From positions 1-40,469 of the forward strand of contig VBGP01000024.1 in assembly GCA_005880795.1 (NCBI GenBank): a stretch of DNA of 40,469 bases, written 5' to 3'. Source of the DNA: Chloroflexota bacterium. Lineage in GTDB: Bacteria; Chloroflexota; Dormibacteria; Dormibacterales; Dormibacteraceae. Positions 15,628-23,062 of the stretch are shown piece by piece. The stretch's first letter is position 1. Each line of letters opens with the position of its first letter. The notes beneath the pieces are model-generated. The model was not told where the DNA came from. It was given only the letters and a program-made list of their open reading frames with translations, and did no database searches. The translations under genes were made by a program, and so were the position numbers.

Positions 15628-17472
15628 TTGAGTCGCTTTCCCCGCTCCAGCCTCTTTTATTTCGCATTGGTCGTGGTACTCGGCCTCATCTTCTGGTTCA
15701 CCTGGACCTCGCTTCAGAGCCAGAACCAGGGCGACTGGGATTACTCGACGATGCTCACGAAGGCCGCCGACCACCAGGTGACCGCGGTCGAGATCAACGG
15801 CACCGATGGCATCGCCACAAGCACGGACGGCAAGAAGCACAACGTCGTCCTGCCGGATTGCTCGGGCCAGTGTCAGTTCGTGACCGACCTCCAGAACGCA
15901 GGGGTCGACGTGAAGTACGACAAGAGCCAGACGGGCAGCTACCTGATCAGCGTCCTGCTGCCGAACATCATCCTCGTGATCCTGATCGCCGCCTTCATGT
16001 GGTGGGTGCTGCGCCAGACGCAGAGCGGCAACAACCAGGCAATCTCGTTCGGGCGATCGCGCGCGCGGCTGATCGCCGGTGACAAGCCGGCCATCACCTT
16101 CGCCGACGTTGCGGGCGTCGATGAGGCGAAACAGGAGCTCTCGGAAATCGTCGAGTTCCTCAAGTACCCCGAGAAGTTCGTCGCGTTGGGTGCGCGCATT
16201 CCCAAGGGCGTGCTGCTCGTGGGTCCTCCTGGAACCGGCAAGACGCTGCTCAGCAAGGCCGTCGCCGGTGAAGCCGGGGTGCCGTTCTTCTCCATCTCGG
16301 GATCTGAGTTCGTCGAGATGTTCGTCGGTGTGGGCGCGAGCCGCGTCCGCGACCTGTTCGACCAGGCCAAGAAGAACTCACCGTGCATCGTGTTCGTGGA
16401 CGAGATCGACGCCGTCGGCCGCCAGCGAGGCGCCGGGCTTGGGGGCGGTCACGACGAGCGCGAGCAGACCCTCAACCAGCTGCTGGTGGAGATGGATGGA
16501 TTCGACACCAACACCCACGTGATCGTCATCGCGGCCACCAACCGCCCCGACGTTCTCGACCCCGCGCTCTTGCGGCCGGGTCGTTTCGACCGCCACGTCA
16601 CGCTCGACCGGCCGGACATCAAGGGCCGCCGCCAGATCCTGGACGTGCATGCGCGAAACAAGCCGCTCGACTCGACGGTCGACCTCGACGTCCTCGCGCG
16701 CCAGACCCCAGGCTTCAGCGGAGCCGACCTGGCCAACCTGATCAACGAGGCCGCCATCCTGGCCGCCCGAGCCAACCAGAAGGTGATCGGCATGAACGAG
16801 CTCGAGGAGGCCATCGCCCGCGTCATCGCAGGCCCCGAGCGCAAGAGCCGCCGCATCTCGGACAAGGAGAAGGAGGTCATCGCCTATCACGAGACCGGCC
16901 ACGCGCTGGTCATGAAGGCGCTGCCGCACACCGACCCCGTGCACAAGGTCTCGATCATCTCCCGCGGAATGGCGCTCGGCTGGACGCTGAGCCTGCCCGA
17001 GGAAGACAAGTACCTGGTCTCGCGCGACGAGCTGTACGACCAGATCGCCGGCATCATGGGCGGCCGGGTCGCCGAAGAGATCGTCTTCAACGACATCACG
17101 TCCGGTGCGGAAAATGACATCCAGCGTGCGACCCAGCTCGCGCGCCGCATGGTGACGCAGTGGGGCATGTCGGAAAAGCTCGGCACCGTGACCATGGGCC
17201 ACAAGGAGGAGCTCGTGTTCCTCGGTCGCGACCTCGGCGAGCAGCGGAACTACTCGGAGGAGATCGCCGCGGTGATCGACGAAGAGATCCGTTCCATCAT
17301 CAACCACGGCTACCAGACCGCCCGGACCATCCTCACGCAGCAGCGCAGCAAGATGGACGCGGTGGTGGAGCGGCTGAAGGTCGTCGAGACGATCGACGGC
17401 AAGGAGCTCGACGAGATCATCAACGGCGCAGTGCCGCAGCGGCCGGCCGCGGCCAGCTCGTCAGCCTCGTAG
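15628..17472 (+). CDS. ftsH: ATP-dependent zinc metalloprotease FtsH
   Basis: 614 residues. Two membrane helices (about 9-27 and 106-127) flank a small periplasmic-side domain. The AAA domain has GPPGTGKT (199-206), the [12 protein letters not shown] Walker B region and the second region of homology [18 protein letters not shown]. The peptidase has HETGH (421-425) and third zinc ligand Asp497 in [11 protein letters not shown]. It degrades membrane and regulatory proteins. TTG start at 15628 is placed by the GAGGAG at 15615-15620 and by the usual short N-terminus; the tilS stop is 1 nt upstream, matching the common tilS-ftsH order. Confidence 0.96.
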   Translation: MSRFPRSSLFYFALVVVLGLIFWFTWTSLQSQNQGDWDYSTMLTKAADHQVTAVEINGTDGIATSTDGKKHNVVLPDCSGQCQFVTDLQNAGVDVKYDKSQTGSYLISVLLPNIILVILIAAFMWWVLRQTQSGNNQAISFGRSRARLIAGDKPAITFADVAGVDEAKQELSEIVEFLKYPEKFVALGARIPKGVLLVGPPGTGKTLLSKAVAGEAGVPFFSISGSEFVEMFVGVGASRVRDLFDQAKKNSPCIVFVDEIDAVGRQRGAGLGGGHDEREQTLNQLLVEMDGFDTNTHVIVIAATNRPDVLDPALLRPGRFDRHVTLDRPDIKGRRQILDVHARNKPLDSTVDLDVLARQTPGFSGADLANLINEAAILAARANQKVIGMNELEEAIARVIAGPERKSRRISDKEKEVIAYHETGHALVMKALPHTDPVHKVSIISRGMALGWTLSLPEEDKYLVSRDELYDQIAGIMGGRVAEEIVFNDITSGAENDIQRATQLARRMVTQWGMSEKLGTVTMGHKEELVFLGRDLGEQRNYSEEIAAVIDEEIRSIINHGYQTARTILTQQRSKMDAVVERLKVVETIDGKELDEIINGAVPQRPAAASSSAS

Positions 17473-17508
17473 AGACCCACTCGGCGAGTCGGGAAGGGTT
17501 GTTCGGAA

Positions 17509-17548
17509 CCCCCCACCCCAGTCCCCTCCCCGGCTAGCGGGGAGGGGT
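17509..17548. repeat. GC-rich hairpin repeat after ftsH
   Basis: A C-rich run is followed by the inverted repeat CCCCTCCCC (17523-17531) / GGGGAGGGG (17539-17547) around GGCTAGC. It belongs by composition to the same family as the other double-hairpin repeats here. It ends 8 nt before the start of the next gene. It could weaken transcription from ftsH, but no T-tract follows, so it is not a standard terminator. Confidence 0.55.
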
Positions 17549-17555
17549 TGCGGTG

Positions 17556-18392
17556 ATGCCACAACCAACTCTCACGGTCGCAGGCCGAGGCAATCTCGGC
17601 CGCAGCCTGGCTCGCGCCATCCACGCGCGCCTCGTGCCTGCGCGAGCCGGTTTCCGGATGCCGCGCCGTGGCCTGCTTTTCCTGGCCGTGCCCGATGGCG
17701 CTGTCAGCGAGATGGCGACTCGCATTGCTCGCATGAAGCCGCCGGCGGAGCTCGGCGTCGTGCATGTGAGCGGTGCGCTGGGACTTGACGCACTCAGCGC
17801 CCTCGAAGGCAACCCTCGCGGTTCGTTTCATCCACTGCAGTCCTTTCCGATGCCGCGCGACCCATCGGCCTTTCGCGGGATCGCTGTCGCGGTCGATGCA
17901 ACTACTCCGACTTTGATGCGGCAGCTGCGTGCCCTGGGCCGGGCGATCGGCGCCAAACCCAGGCACGTCGGAGACGGGGAGCGTGTCCTGTATCACGCCG
18001 CGGCGGTCTACGCCTCGAACTTCGTCGACGTGGTGGTGGCGGAGGCGGTGCGGCTGCTGGGTGAGATCGGTTGGACCGAGCGGGTGGCCACGGAGGCGCT
18101 GATGCCACTGGTGGAGGGGGCGGTGTCGAACATCCGCCGGCGCGGTGTGGTGGGAGCGCTCACGGGGCCGATTCGGCGGGGGGACGCTGAGACCGTGGCG
18201 CGGCATCTTGAGGCGCTGGGGACGCTTGGTATCAGCCCCTCCGGCGGGGCCCCATCTGAGCTTTATCGTATGCTCGCCCTGGTTGCGCTTCGGATCGCGC
18301 TGGAGGCGGGACTCGATCCCGCGGCGGCCGAGCGGACCAGAAGGGCGCTGACCCGGCATGTGGCAGCGACCCGGAGGAGAGGTGGCGCATGA
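17556..18392 (+). CDS. Rossmann-like / DUF2520 oxidoreductase
   Basis: 278 residues from ATG 17556 (a GTG directly before it is also possible). An N-terminal Rossmann motif GRGNLGRSLA is followed by LFLAVPDGAVSEMA, as in NADP-dependent 6-phosphogluconate/ketopantoate reductase relatives. SGALGLDAL and SFHPLQSFPMP are the signature segments of the Rossmann-like plus DUF2520 family. The C-terminal half is helical. It overlaps panB by 4 nt (ATGA). No panE is seen in the window, so this protein is a good candidate for the ketopantoate reductase of the pathway; the function is inferred from context. Confidence 0.8.
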   Translation: MPQPTLTVAGRGNLGRSLARAIHARLVPARAGFRMPRRGLLFLAVPDGAVSEMATRIARMKPPAELGVVHVSGALGLDALSALEGNPRGSFHPLQSFPMPRDPSAFRGIAVAVDATTPTLMRQLRALGRAIGAKPRHVGDGERVLYHAAAVYASNFVDVVVAEAVRLLGEIGWTERVATEALMPLVEGAVSNIRRRGVVGALTGPIRRGDAETVARHLEALGTLGISPSGGAPSELYRMLALVALRIALEAGLDPAAAERTRRALTRHVAATRRRGGA

Positions 18393-19237
18393 CCACTGTG
18401 CTGGACGTCCAGCGATTCAAGGACGATGGCCGACGTTTTGCCGTGCTCACCGCGTACGACTTCCTGACCGCGAAGATCCTCGACGAGGCGGGGATCCCGG
18501 TCCTCCTGGTCGGTGACAGCCTCGGGATGGTCGTGCTGGGGCACCCCACGACGCTCCCGGTGACGCTCGACGACATGCTGCATCACGCCAAGGCGGTCGC
18601 CCGCGGCGCTCGCCAGGCGCTCCTGGTGGGCGACATGCCGTTCATGTCCTACCACGCGTCGGTCGAGCAGGCGATCACCAGCGCCGGCCGGTTCGTGCAG
18701 GAGGCCGGCATGCATGCGGTCAAGCTCGAGGGCGGCGGCAGGGTGATCGAGATCACGCGGCGCCTGACCGAGCTCGGAATTCCCGTCATGAGCCACGTCG
18801 GGCTGACGCCGCAGTTCGTCCACCAGATGGGCGGATTCAAGGTGCAGGGCAAGACGGACGCACAGGCGGCGCAGATCCTGGCCGACGCCAAAGCCCTCGA
18901 GCAAGCTGGCGCGTTCAGCATCGTGCTGGAGGGCGTGCCGAGCCAGCTCGCCGCGCGCGTAACCAAGGCGCTCCACATCCCGACCATCGGGATCGGCGCC
19001 GGCCCGGGCACCGACGCCCAGGTCCTGGTGCTGCACGACATGCTCGGACTCACCACCGGCAAGGCGCCGAAGTTCGTCAAGCGTTACGCGAACCTGGCGG
19101 AGGAAATCTCCAGGGCGGCGACGAGCTATTCGGACGACGTCCGCAAAGGCACGTTCCCGGGGCCGGAGCACGAGTACTCGGCCAACGGTTCGGCACCGGC
19201 AAAGGACCGCGAAGAGGTCAAGTACGGCCCCGGATAA
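18389..19237 (+). CDS. panB: 3-methyl-2-oxobutanoate hydroxymethyltransferase
   Basis: 282 residues. It shows the family segments LTAYDFLTAKILDEAGIP, LVGDSLGMVVLGH (metal-binding Asp), GDMPFMSYH, AVKLEGG and GIGAGPGTDAQVLV. It makes ketopantoate from alpha-ketoisovalerate and methylenetetrahydrofolate, the first committed step of pantothenate synthesis. The tail after residue 255 is longer and more hydrophilic than in E. coli. Coupled to the DUF2520 gene upstream and followed closely by panC. Confidence 0.96.
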   Translation: MTTVLDVQRFKDDGRRFAVLTAYDFLTAKILDEAGIPVLLVGDSLGMVVLGHPTTLPVTLDDMLHHAKAVARGARQALLVGDMPFMSYHASVEQAITSAGRFVQEAGMHAVKLEGGGRVIEITRRLTELGIPVMSHVGLTPQFVHQMGGFKVQGKTDAQAAQILADAKALEQAGAFSIVLEGVPSQLAARVTKALHIPTIGIGAGPGTDAQVLVLHDMLGLTTGKAPKFVKRYANLAEEISRAATSYSDDVRKGTFPGPEHEYSANGSAPAKDREEVKYGPG

Positions 19238-19268
19238 CGGCCTGGTCGTAATCGAAACCCCCGGCGCG

Positions 19269-20084
19269 ATGCTCGACGCGTCGCGCCGGTGGCGCCATGA
19301 AGGGAAGTCGATCGGCCTCGTGCCAACGATGGGTGCGCTGCACGCCGGCCACCTGAGCCTGGTTGACGCCGCGAGACGCGAGAACGACGTCGTGGTGGCC
19401 AGCGCTTTCGTCAATCCGATCCAGTTCGGGCCCGGCGAGGACTTCGAGCGCTACCCCCGCGACCCTGACCACGACGCGGCGCTGTTTGCGCGGGCCGAGG
19501 TCGACGCCGTCTACCGGCCCTCGACCCAGGCGATGTATCCGAGCGGAGCCAGCACGCGCGTTCACGTGAGCGGCGTGTCCGAGCCTCTCGAGGGAGAGGC
19601 CAGGCCAGGCCACTTCGAGGGCGTGGCCACGGTCGTCACCAAGCTGTTCGCCGCGGTCGAGCCGGACCGGGCCTACTTTGGCCAGAAGGACGCGCAGCAG
19701 GCGGCGGTGGTCAAGCGCCTGGTCAGCGACCTCGACCTGCCGGTGGAGATCCGTATCGTCCCGACCGTGCGGGAGCCCGACGGCCTCGCTCTCAGCTCGC
19801 GCAACGTGTACCTGACGCCGGACGAGCGCAGGGGCGCCGTGGCGCTCAGCTCAGGGTTGCGGGCCGCGGCGGAGGCGTACGCGGCGGGCGAGCGCCGCCA
19901 CAATGTGCTGCGAGCCGCGCTGCTCAGCCGGCTCGACGCCGAACCCCTGGCGCAGGTCGAATACGCGGAAATCGTCGATCCCGAGACGTTCCTGGCGCCT
20001 GGCCGGCTCGCGGTGCTCGCGGTCCGATTCGGCAAGACGAGGCTGATCGACAACCACGACCTCGGAAAGGCGTTTCCCGGGTAA
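19269..20084 (+). CDS. panC: Pantothenate synthetase
   Basis: 271 residues from ATG 19269. Nucleotidyltransferase motifs: LVPTMGALHAGHLSLV with the HxGH signature, FVNPIQFGPGEDFERYPR, YFGQKDAQQ and LALSSRNVYL. It joins pantoate and beta-alanine. The ATG start lacks the first beta-strand that aligns with the E. coli N-terminus (LIIET). The in-frame sequence immediately upstream reads VVIETPGA after CTG 19242, so the real start may be CTG 19242, only 4 nt after the panB stop. No ATG, GTG or TTG is available in frame closer to that position. Confidence 0.93.
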   Translation: MLDASRRWRHEGKSIGLVPTMGALHAGHLSLVDAARRENDVVVASAFVNPIQFGPGEDFERYPRDPDHDAALFARAEVDAVYRPSTQAMYPSGASTRVHVSGVSEPLEGEARPGHFEGVATVVTKLFAAVEPDRAYFGQKDAQQAAVVKRLVSDLDLPVEIRIVPTVREPDGLALSSRNVYLTPDERRGAVALSSGLRAAAEAYAAGERRHNVLRAALLSRLDAEPLAQVEYAEIVDPETFLAPGRLAVLAVRFGKTRLIDNHDLGKAFPG

Positions 20085-20131
20085 CCGACTTTTGTGCGGT
20101 AATATTGACGCTCGATTTGGCGGAGGCCGTT

Positions 20132-20159
20132 TTGACGACCAATACCACACCAATAATTT
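20132..20159 (+). promoter_or_regulatory. Possible rpsA promoter
   Basis: TTGACG (20132-20137) and TAATTT (20154-20159) are separated by 16 nt in the AT-richer 91-nt gap between panC and rpsA. The -10 matches only three of six positions. A second weak -10-like TAATAT occurs at 20100-20105. Only the location is persuasive. Confidence 0.3.
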
Positions 20160-20175
20160 CTAGGGGGTTCGTATT

Positions 20176-21369
20176 TTGGCTACTGAGTCTGGTGTCGTCC
20201 TGACCGAAAACGAGGAGGGTACCGACCAGGATTCATCGGCATCGATGACGATGGAGGACTACCTCCACTACGAGGAGGAGGCCTTCAAGACCCCCAACCA
20301 CGGGGACATCGTGGATGGGATCGTTGTGCGAGTGGACCCGGACGAGGTCCTGGTCGACATCGGAGCCAAGGCCGAAGGCGTGATCTCGAGCAAAGAGCTC
20401 GGCATGCGGGGCGACCTCGACTCCGTCGGGCTCGAGCCCGGAGACCAGATCAAGGTCTACGTCCTGCAGCCCGAGAACGAGGAGGGCAACGTCGTCCTCA
20501 GCCTGCGGCGCGCCCGGGCCGAGACCACGTGGATCGTCGCTGCCGAGAAGCAGACCGACGGAACGGTGATCGACGCCGACGTGCGCGAGCAGAACAAAGG
20601 CGGGCTGATCGTGAACATCCTCGGCCTGCGCGGCTTCCTGCCGTCGAGCCAGGTTGCGCGTGCATACGCCGGCAGCCTCGAGACGCTGGTCGGCAAGCGC
20701 ATCCCGGTCAAGATCCTGGAGGTCAACCGCAAGCGCAACCGGCTGATCGTCAGCCAGAAGGCGGCGGAGGACGAGGATCGAGCACGCAAGCGCGAAGAGC
20801 TGTTCAGCCGGCTGCAGACCGGGTCGACCGTGAAGGGCACGGTCTCCGGGATCACCAGCTACGGCGCTTTTGTCGACATCGGCGGCGCCGACGGCCTGAT
20901 CCACATCTCCGAGCTGTCGTGGGACCGCGTTTCCAAGGTGACCGACGTGCTGCAGCTGGGCGAGGAGGTCTCCGTGAAGGTGATCAAGCTCGACCCGGAG
21001 CAGACCCGGATCTCGCTGTCGCTGCGCCAGCTGCAGCAGGACCCGTGGGAGCGGCTGGTCCAGTCCATGCCCGTGGGCTCGATCGTCGAGGGCCAGGTGA
21101 CGAAGACCAAGAAGTACGGAGCGTTCCTGCAGATCATGCCGGGCATCGAGGGCCTGCTTCACATCTCCGAGCTGTCGTGGGACCACGTGGAGCGGACCGA
21201 GGACGTGCTCAAGGTCGGCGAGACGGTGCAGGTGAAGGTCATTGGCATCGACACCGCGCGGCGCCGGATCTCGCTCAGCCTGAAGCAGCTGTCGGCGCCG
21301 CCGGCGAGTCTGGCCGGGGCTCGAACGGACCACCGCCCGGACGAGTACCCCGAAGAAGAAGAGGAGTAG
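20176..21369 (+). CDS. rpsA: 30S ribosomal protein S1 (four S1 domains)
   Basis: 397 residues with four S1 RNA-binding domains at about 42-112, 127-195, 216-284 and 301-370. Domains 3 and 4 carry the classic YGAFVDIGG / YGAFLQI and GLIHISELSWD / GLLHISELSWD. Acidic N-terminal and C-terminal tails (ending in EEEEE) flank them. This four-domain form is typical of high-GC Gram-positive and related phyla, against six domains in E. coli. TTG start at 20176 is preceded by TAGGGGG (20160-20166). The last bases run into a C-rich repeat. Confidence 0.94.
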   Translation: MATESGVVLTENEEGTDQDSSASMTMEDYLHYEEEAFKTPNHGDIVDGIVVRVDPDEVLVDIGAKAEGVISSKELGMRGDLDSVGLEPGDQIKVYVLQPENEEGNVVLSLRRARAETTWIVAAEKQTDGTVIDADVREQNKGGLIVNILGLRGFLPSSQVARAYAGSLETLVGKRIPVKILEVNRKRNRLIVSQKAAEDEDRARKREELFSRLQTGSTVKGTVSGITSYGAFVDIGGADGLIHISELSWDRVSKVTDVLQLGEEVSVKVIKLDPEQTRISLSLRQLQQDPWERLVQSMPVGSIVEGQVTKTKKYGAFLQIMPGIEGLLHISELSWDHVERTEDVLKVGETVQVKVIGIDTARRRISLSLKQLSAPPASLAGARTDHRPDEYPEEEEE

Positions 21370-21393
21370 TCCCAGCCCCTCCCCCGAGCTTCA
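21368..21393. repeat. Half-copy of the GC-rich repeat at the rpsA 3' end
   Basis: AGTCCCAGCCCC begins in the rpsA stop codon and is identical to 13512-13523 in mazG; the following TCCCCCGAGCTTC parallels ATCCCCCGGCTTC there. The second hairpin with the ATAAAT core is missing, so this is a partial element. It separates the convergent rpsA and O-antigen-ligase-like genes. Confidence 0.5.
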
Positions 21394-22923
21394 CCCACCC
21401 AGCGCCGCTAGGCGCTGCGCCGCCGGGCTGAAGTAGGGGTCGATCTGTAGCGCGCGCTGGTAGGCGCGGCGTGCCGCGGCGCGGTTGCCGAGCTGCGCTT
21501 CGCGGTCGCCCAGCTGGACGTACAGGTCCGGCTCGGTCTCGCCCAGGTCCGCCGCCTTGCGCAACTCCTCCACCGTGCCGATGGCCCAGTGGTACCGGGC
21601 TTGCAGCGGGTCGACTCTTACGGCGAGGTCGGCGCGGCCTTTGAGGTACCAGACGTCGGCGAGGACGGGGAGGACGGCAAACGCGACCGCCACCAAAACC
21701 AGGAGCGTGGCGCTGATCCCCCTCACCCCACGAAGGTGGGGCCCCTCTCCCCTGGGTGAGAGGGTCTCTCCCACGCCCGTTGCACTCCACAGCGTGCCGG
21801 CGAGGAGCCAGAACATGCCGGTGGCGGGGGCCCAGTCGAAGTTGAAGAGCACCCAAACCGTGTAGCCGACCAGCGCGGCGCTCAGGGCACCGACATCACG
21901 GTCGAATCGCTGGCGCCATGCTCCCCTGGACAGCACCAGGAGCACCCAACCCAGTGCAGCCAGGCCGAGAACGCCCTCGGTCGCCGCGATGTCGAGCGGG
22001 CCGGAGTGGATGCGGTCGAATGTCACCAAGGATGCGTAGTCCTGGCTCAAGAAGTGGCCGAACGAGAGCCCGGTGGCGTCCTCGCCCCACCCGGTCAGGG
22101 GCCGCGCCGCGATCATGCGGAGCCCGTCCCCCCAGAGATGGAGCCGCAGCTCCGGCGGGTCGTTGTTGAGGACCCGTGCCGGCGATGCCAGCATCCCGAA
22201 CACCCCGATACCCATGATCCAGAGCGCCGTCAGGGCGGCTCCTATCACCAGGCGGCCGCGGGTCGCGAACACTGCCAGGGTCAAGCAGCCGGCGAGGACG
22301 CCGAAGTCGCCGCTTCGCGAAGTGGTGACGAGCAGTCCTGCCACCAGGACCGGGATCGCCGCCACCCAGGCGAGCACGAAGACCCCACCGCGAAGGGCCC
22401 GGTCGACCGCCAGCGGCACCGCCATGGCCACCAGGGCCGCCAGCAGGTTCGCGTTGCCCAGGTTGCCGTCCGGGCGGAAGGCCACGTGCGCGGCCCACTG
22501 CTGCACTCCCTCGAGCGACGCCACGCACGTGCCGAACACGAATCCCGCCACCACCCAGTCGCGGTGTCTCTGCTCGCGCAACAGCCATACCGCTGATGCC
22601 AGCAGCCCGAGGTAGCTGAGGCGCATTGGCAAAGACTCGTATCGTGTCCAAGAGCCGGCCAGGCTCAGCGGCCAGGAGACGGAGAAGGCGAACGCCAGGG
22701 CGGCCGTCGCGGCTGCCGCCAGAAGTGGCCAGCGCAGAGGCCCGAGGCGGGGGCCGGCCTGGGTCAGCAGGGCGAGTCCGACACCCAGGCACGCGCCCGC
22801 GATCACGAGCGATGCGCGAGGGAGGATGTAGGTATCGCTCGCGGTGGGTATAAAGACGATTGGCAGGAGACCGGCGACCACCGCAGGGAGGAAGCCGCTA
22901 AGCCGGCCGAGAAGGCGTTGCAC
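21391..22923 (-). CDS. O-antigen ligase-like membrane protein with TPR tail
   Basis: 510 residues with about a dozen hydrophobic helices. Wzy_C/WaaL-type segments are visible: RPDGNLGNANLLA (150-162), TTSRSGDFG (200-208), the large loop with TGWGEDATGLSFG and HSGPLDIAATEGVLGLAALG (306-325). After the last helices (403-422) come TPR-like repeats (about 427-507). Members polymerise or ligate glycan chains on lipid carriers or glycosylate proteins. Residues 385-402 (around ETLSPRGEGPHLRG) are encoded by a palindromic repeat element inserted in frame between two hydrophobic segments. Convergent with rpsA; the start faces away from clpC, 139 nt apart. Confidence 0.82.
   Translation of the reverse strand: MQRLLGRLSGFLPAVVAGLLPIVFIPTASDTYILPRASLVIAGACLGVGLALLTQAGPRLGPLRWPLLAAAATAALAFAFSVSWPLSLAGSWTRYESLPMRLSYLGLLASAVWLLREQRHRDWVVAGFVFGTCVASLEGVQQWAAHVAFRPDGNLGNANLLAALVAMAVPLAVDRALRGGVFVLAWVAAIPVLVAGLLVTTSRSGDFGVLAGCLTLAVFATRGRLVIGAALTALWIMGIGVFGMLASPARVLNNDPPELRLHLWGDGLRMIAARPLTGWGEDATGLSFGHFLSQDYASLVTFDRIHSGPLDIAATEGVLGLAALGWVLLVLSRGAWRQRFDRDVGALSAALVGYTVWVLFNFDWAPATGMFWLLAGTLWSATGVGETLSPRGEGPHLRGVRGISATLLVLVAVAFAVLPVLADVWYLKGRADLAVRVDPLQARYHWAIGTVEELRKAADLGETEPDLYVQLGDREAQLGNRAAARRAYQRALQIDPYFSPAAQRLAALGG
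21717..21765. repeat. Double-hairpin repeat inside the O-antigen-ligase-like gene
   Basis: Two hairpins: CCCCAC-GAAG-GTGGGG (21726-21741) and CCCTCTC ... GAGAGGG (21743-21749, 21758-21764). Composition and twin-stem layout match the other repeats. It is read in frame as a Pro/Arg/Gly-rich peptide in a gene whose neighbours on both sides are hydrophobic helices. Confidence 0.65.
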
Positions 22924-22943
22924 CCGCCTACTCTTAACCGAAA

Positions 22944-22970
22944 TCGACTGCCGGAGTTGGACGTTATATT
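22944..22970 (+). promoter_or_regulatory. Probable clpC promoter
   Basis: The -10 TATATT (22965-22970) matches five of six consensus bases. A weak -35 TCGACT (22944-22949) lies 15 nt upstream. The predicted start is near 22977, giving a leader of about 86 nt for clpC. Confidence 0.4.
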
Positions 22971-22978
22971 AGGTGCGG

Positions 22979-22996
22979 AGGTACCGCTAGGTACCA
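22979..22996. promoter_or_regulatory. Tandem direct repeat, candidate clpC operator
   Basis: AGGTACC occurs at 22979-22985 and 22989-22995, a 10-base period (one helical turn), right at the predicted clpC start. The spacing (7 bases, 3-base gap, 7 bases) is that of CtsR boxes, but the heptad differs from the CtsR sequence AGGTCAAA. GGTACC is itself palindromic. No binding protein can be named. Confidence 0.4.
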
Positions 22997-23062
22997 AAGC
23001 AACGTTAGAGGAGGTGCTGGCCCCACCTAAGTTCGAGAAAGGAGTCCAGGAGGATAGGGACC

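Noticed and set aside
22979-22996. Canonical CtsR or CIRCE operator before clpC
   Set aside because: Neither the CtsR heptad AGGTCAA nor the CIRCE arms TTAGCACTC/GAGTGCTAA occur; only the spacing resembles CtsR.
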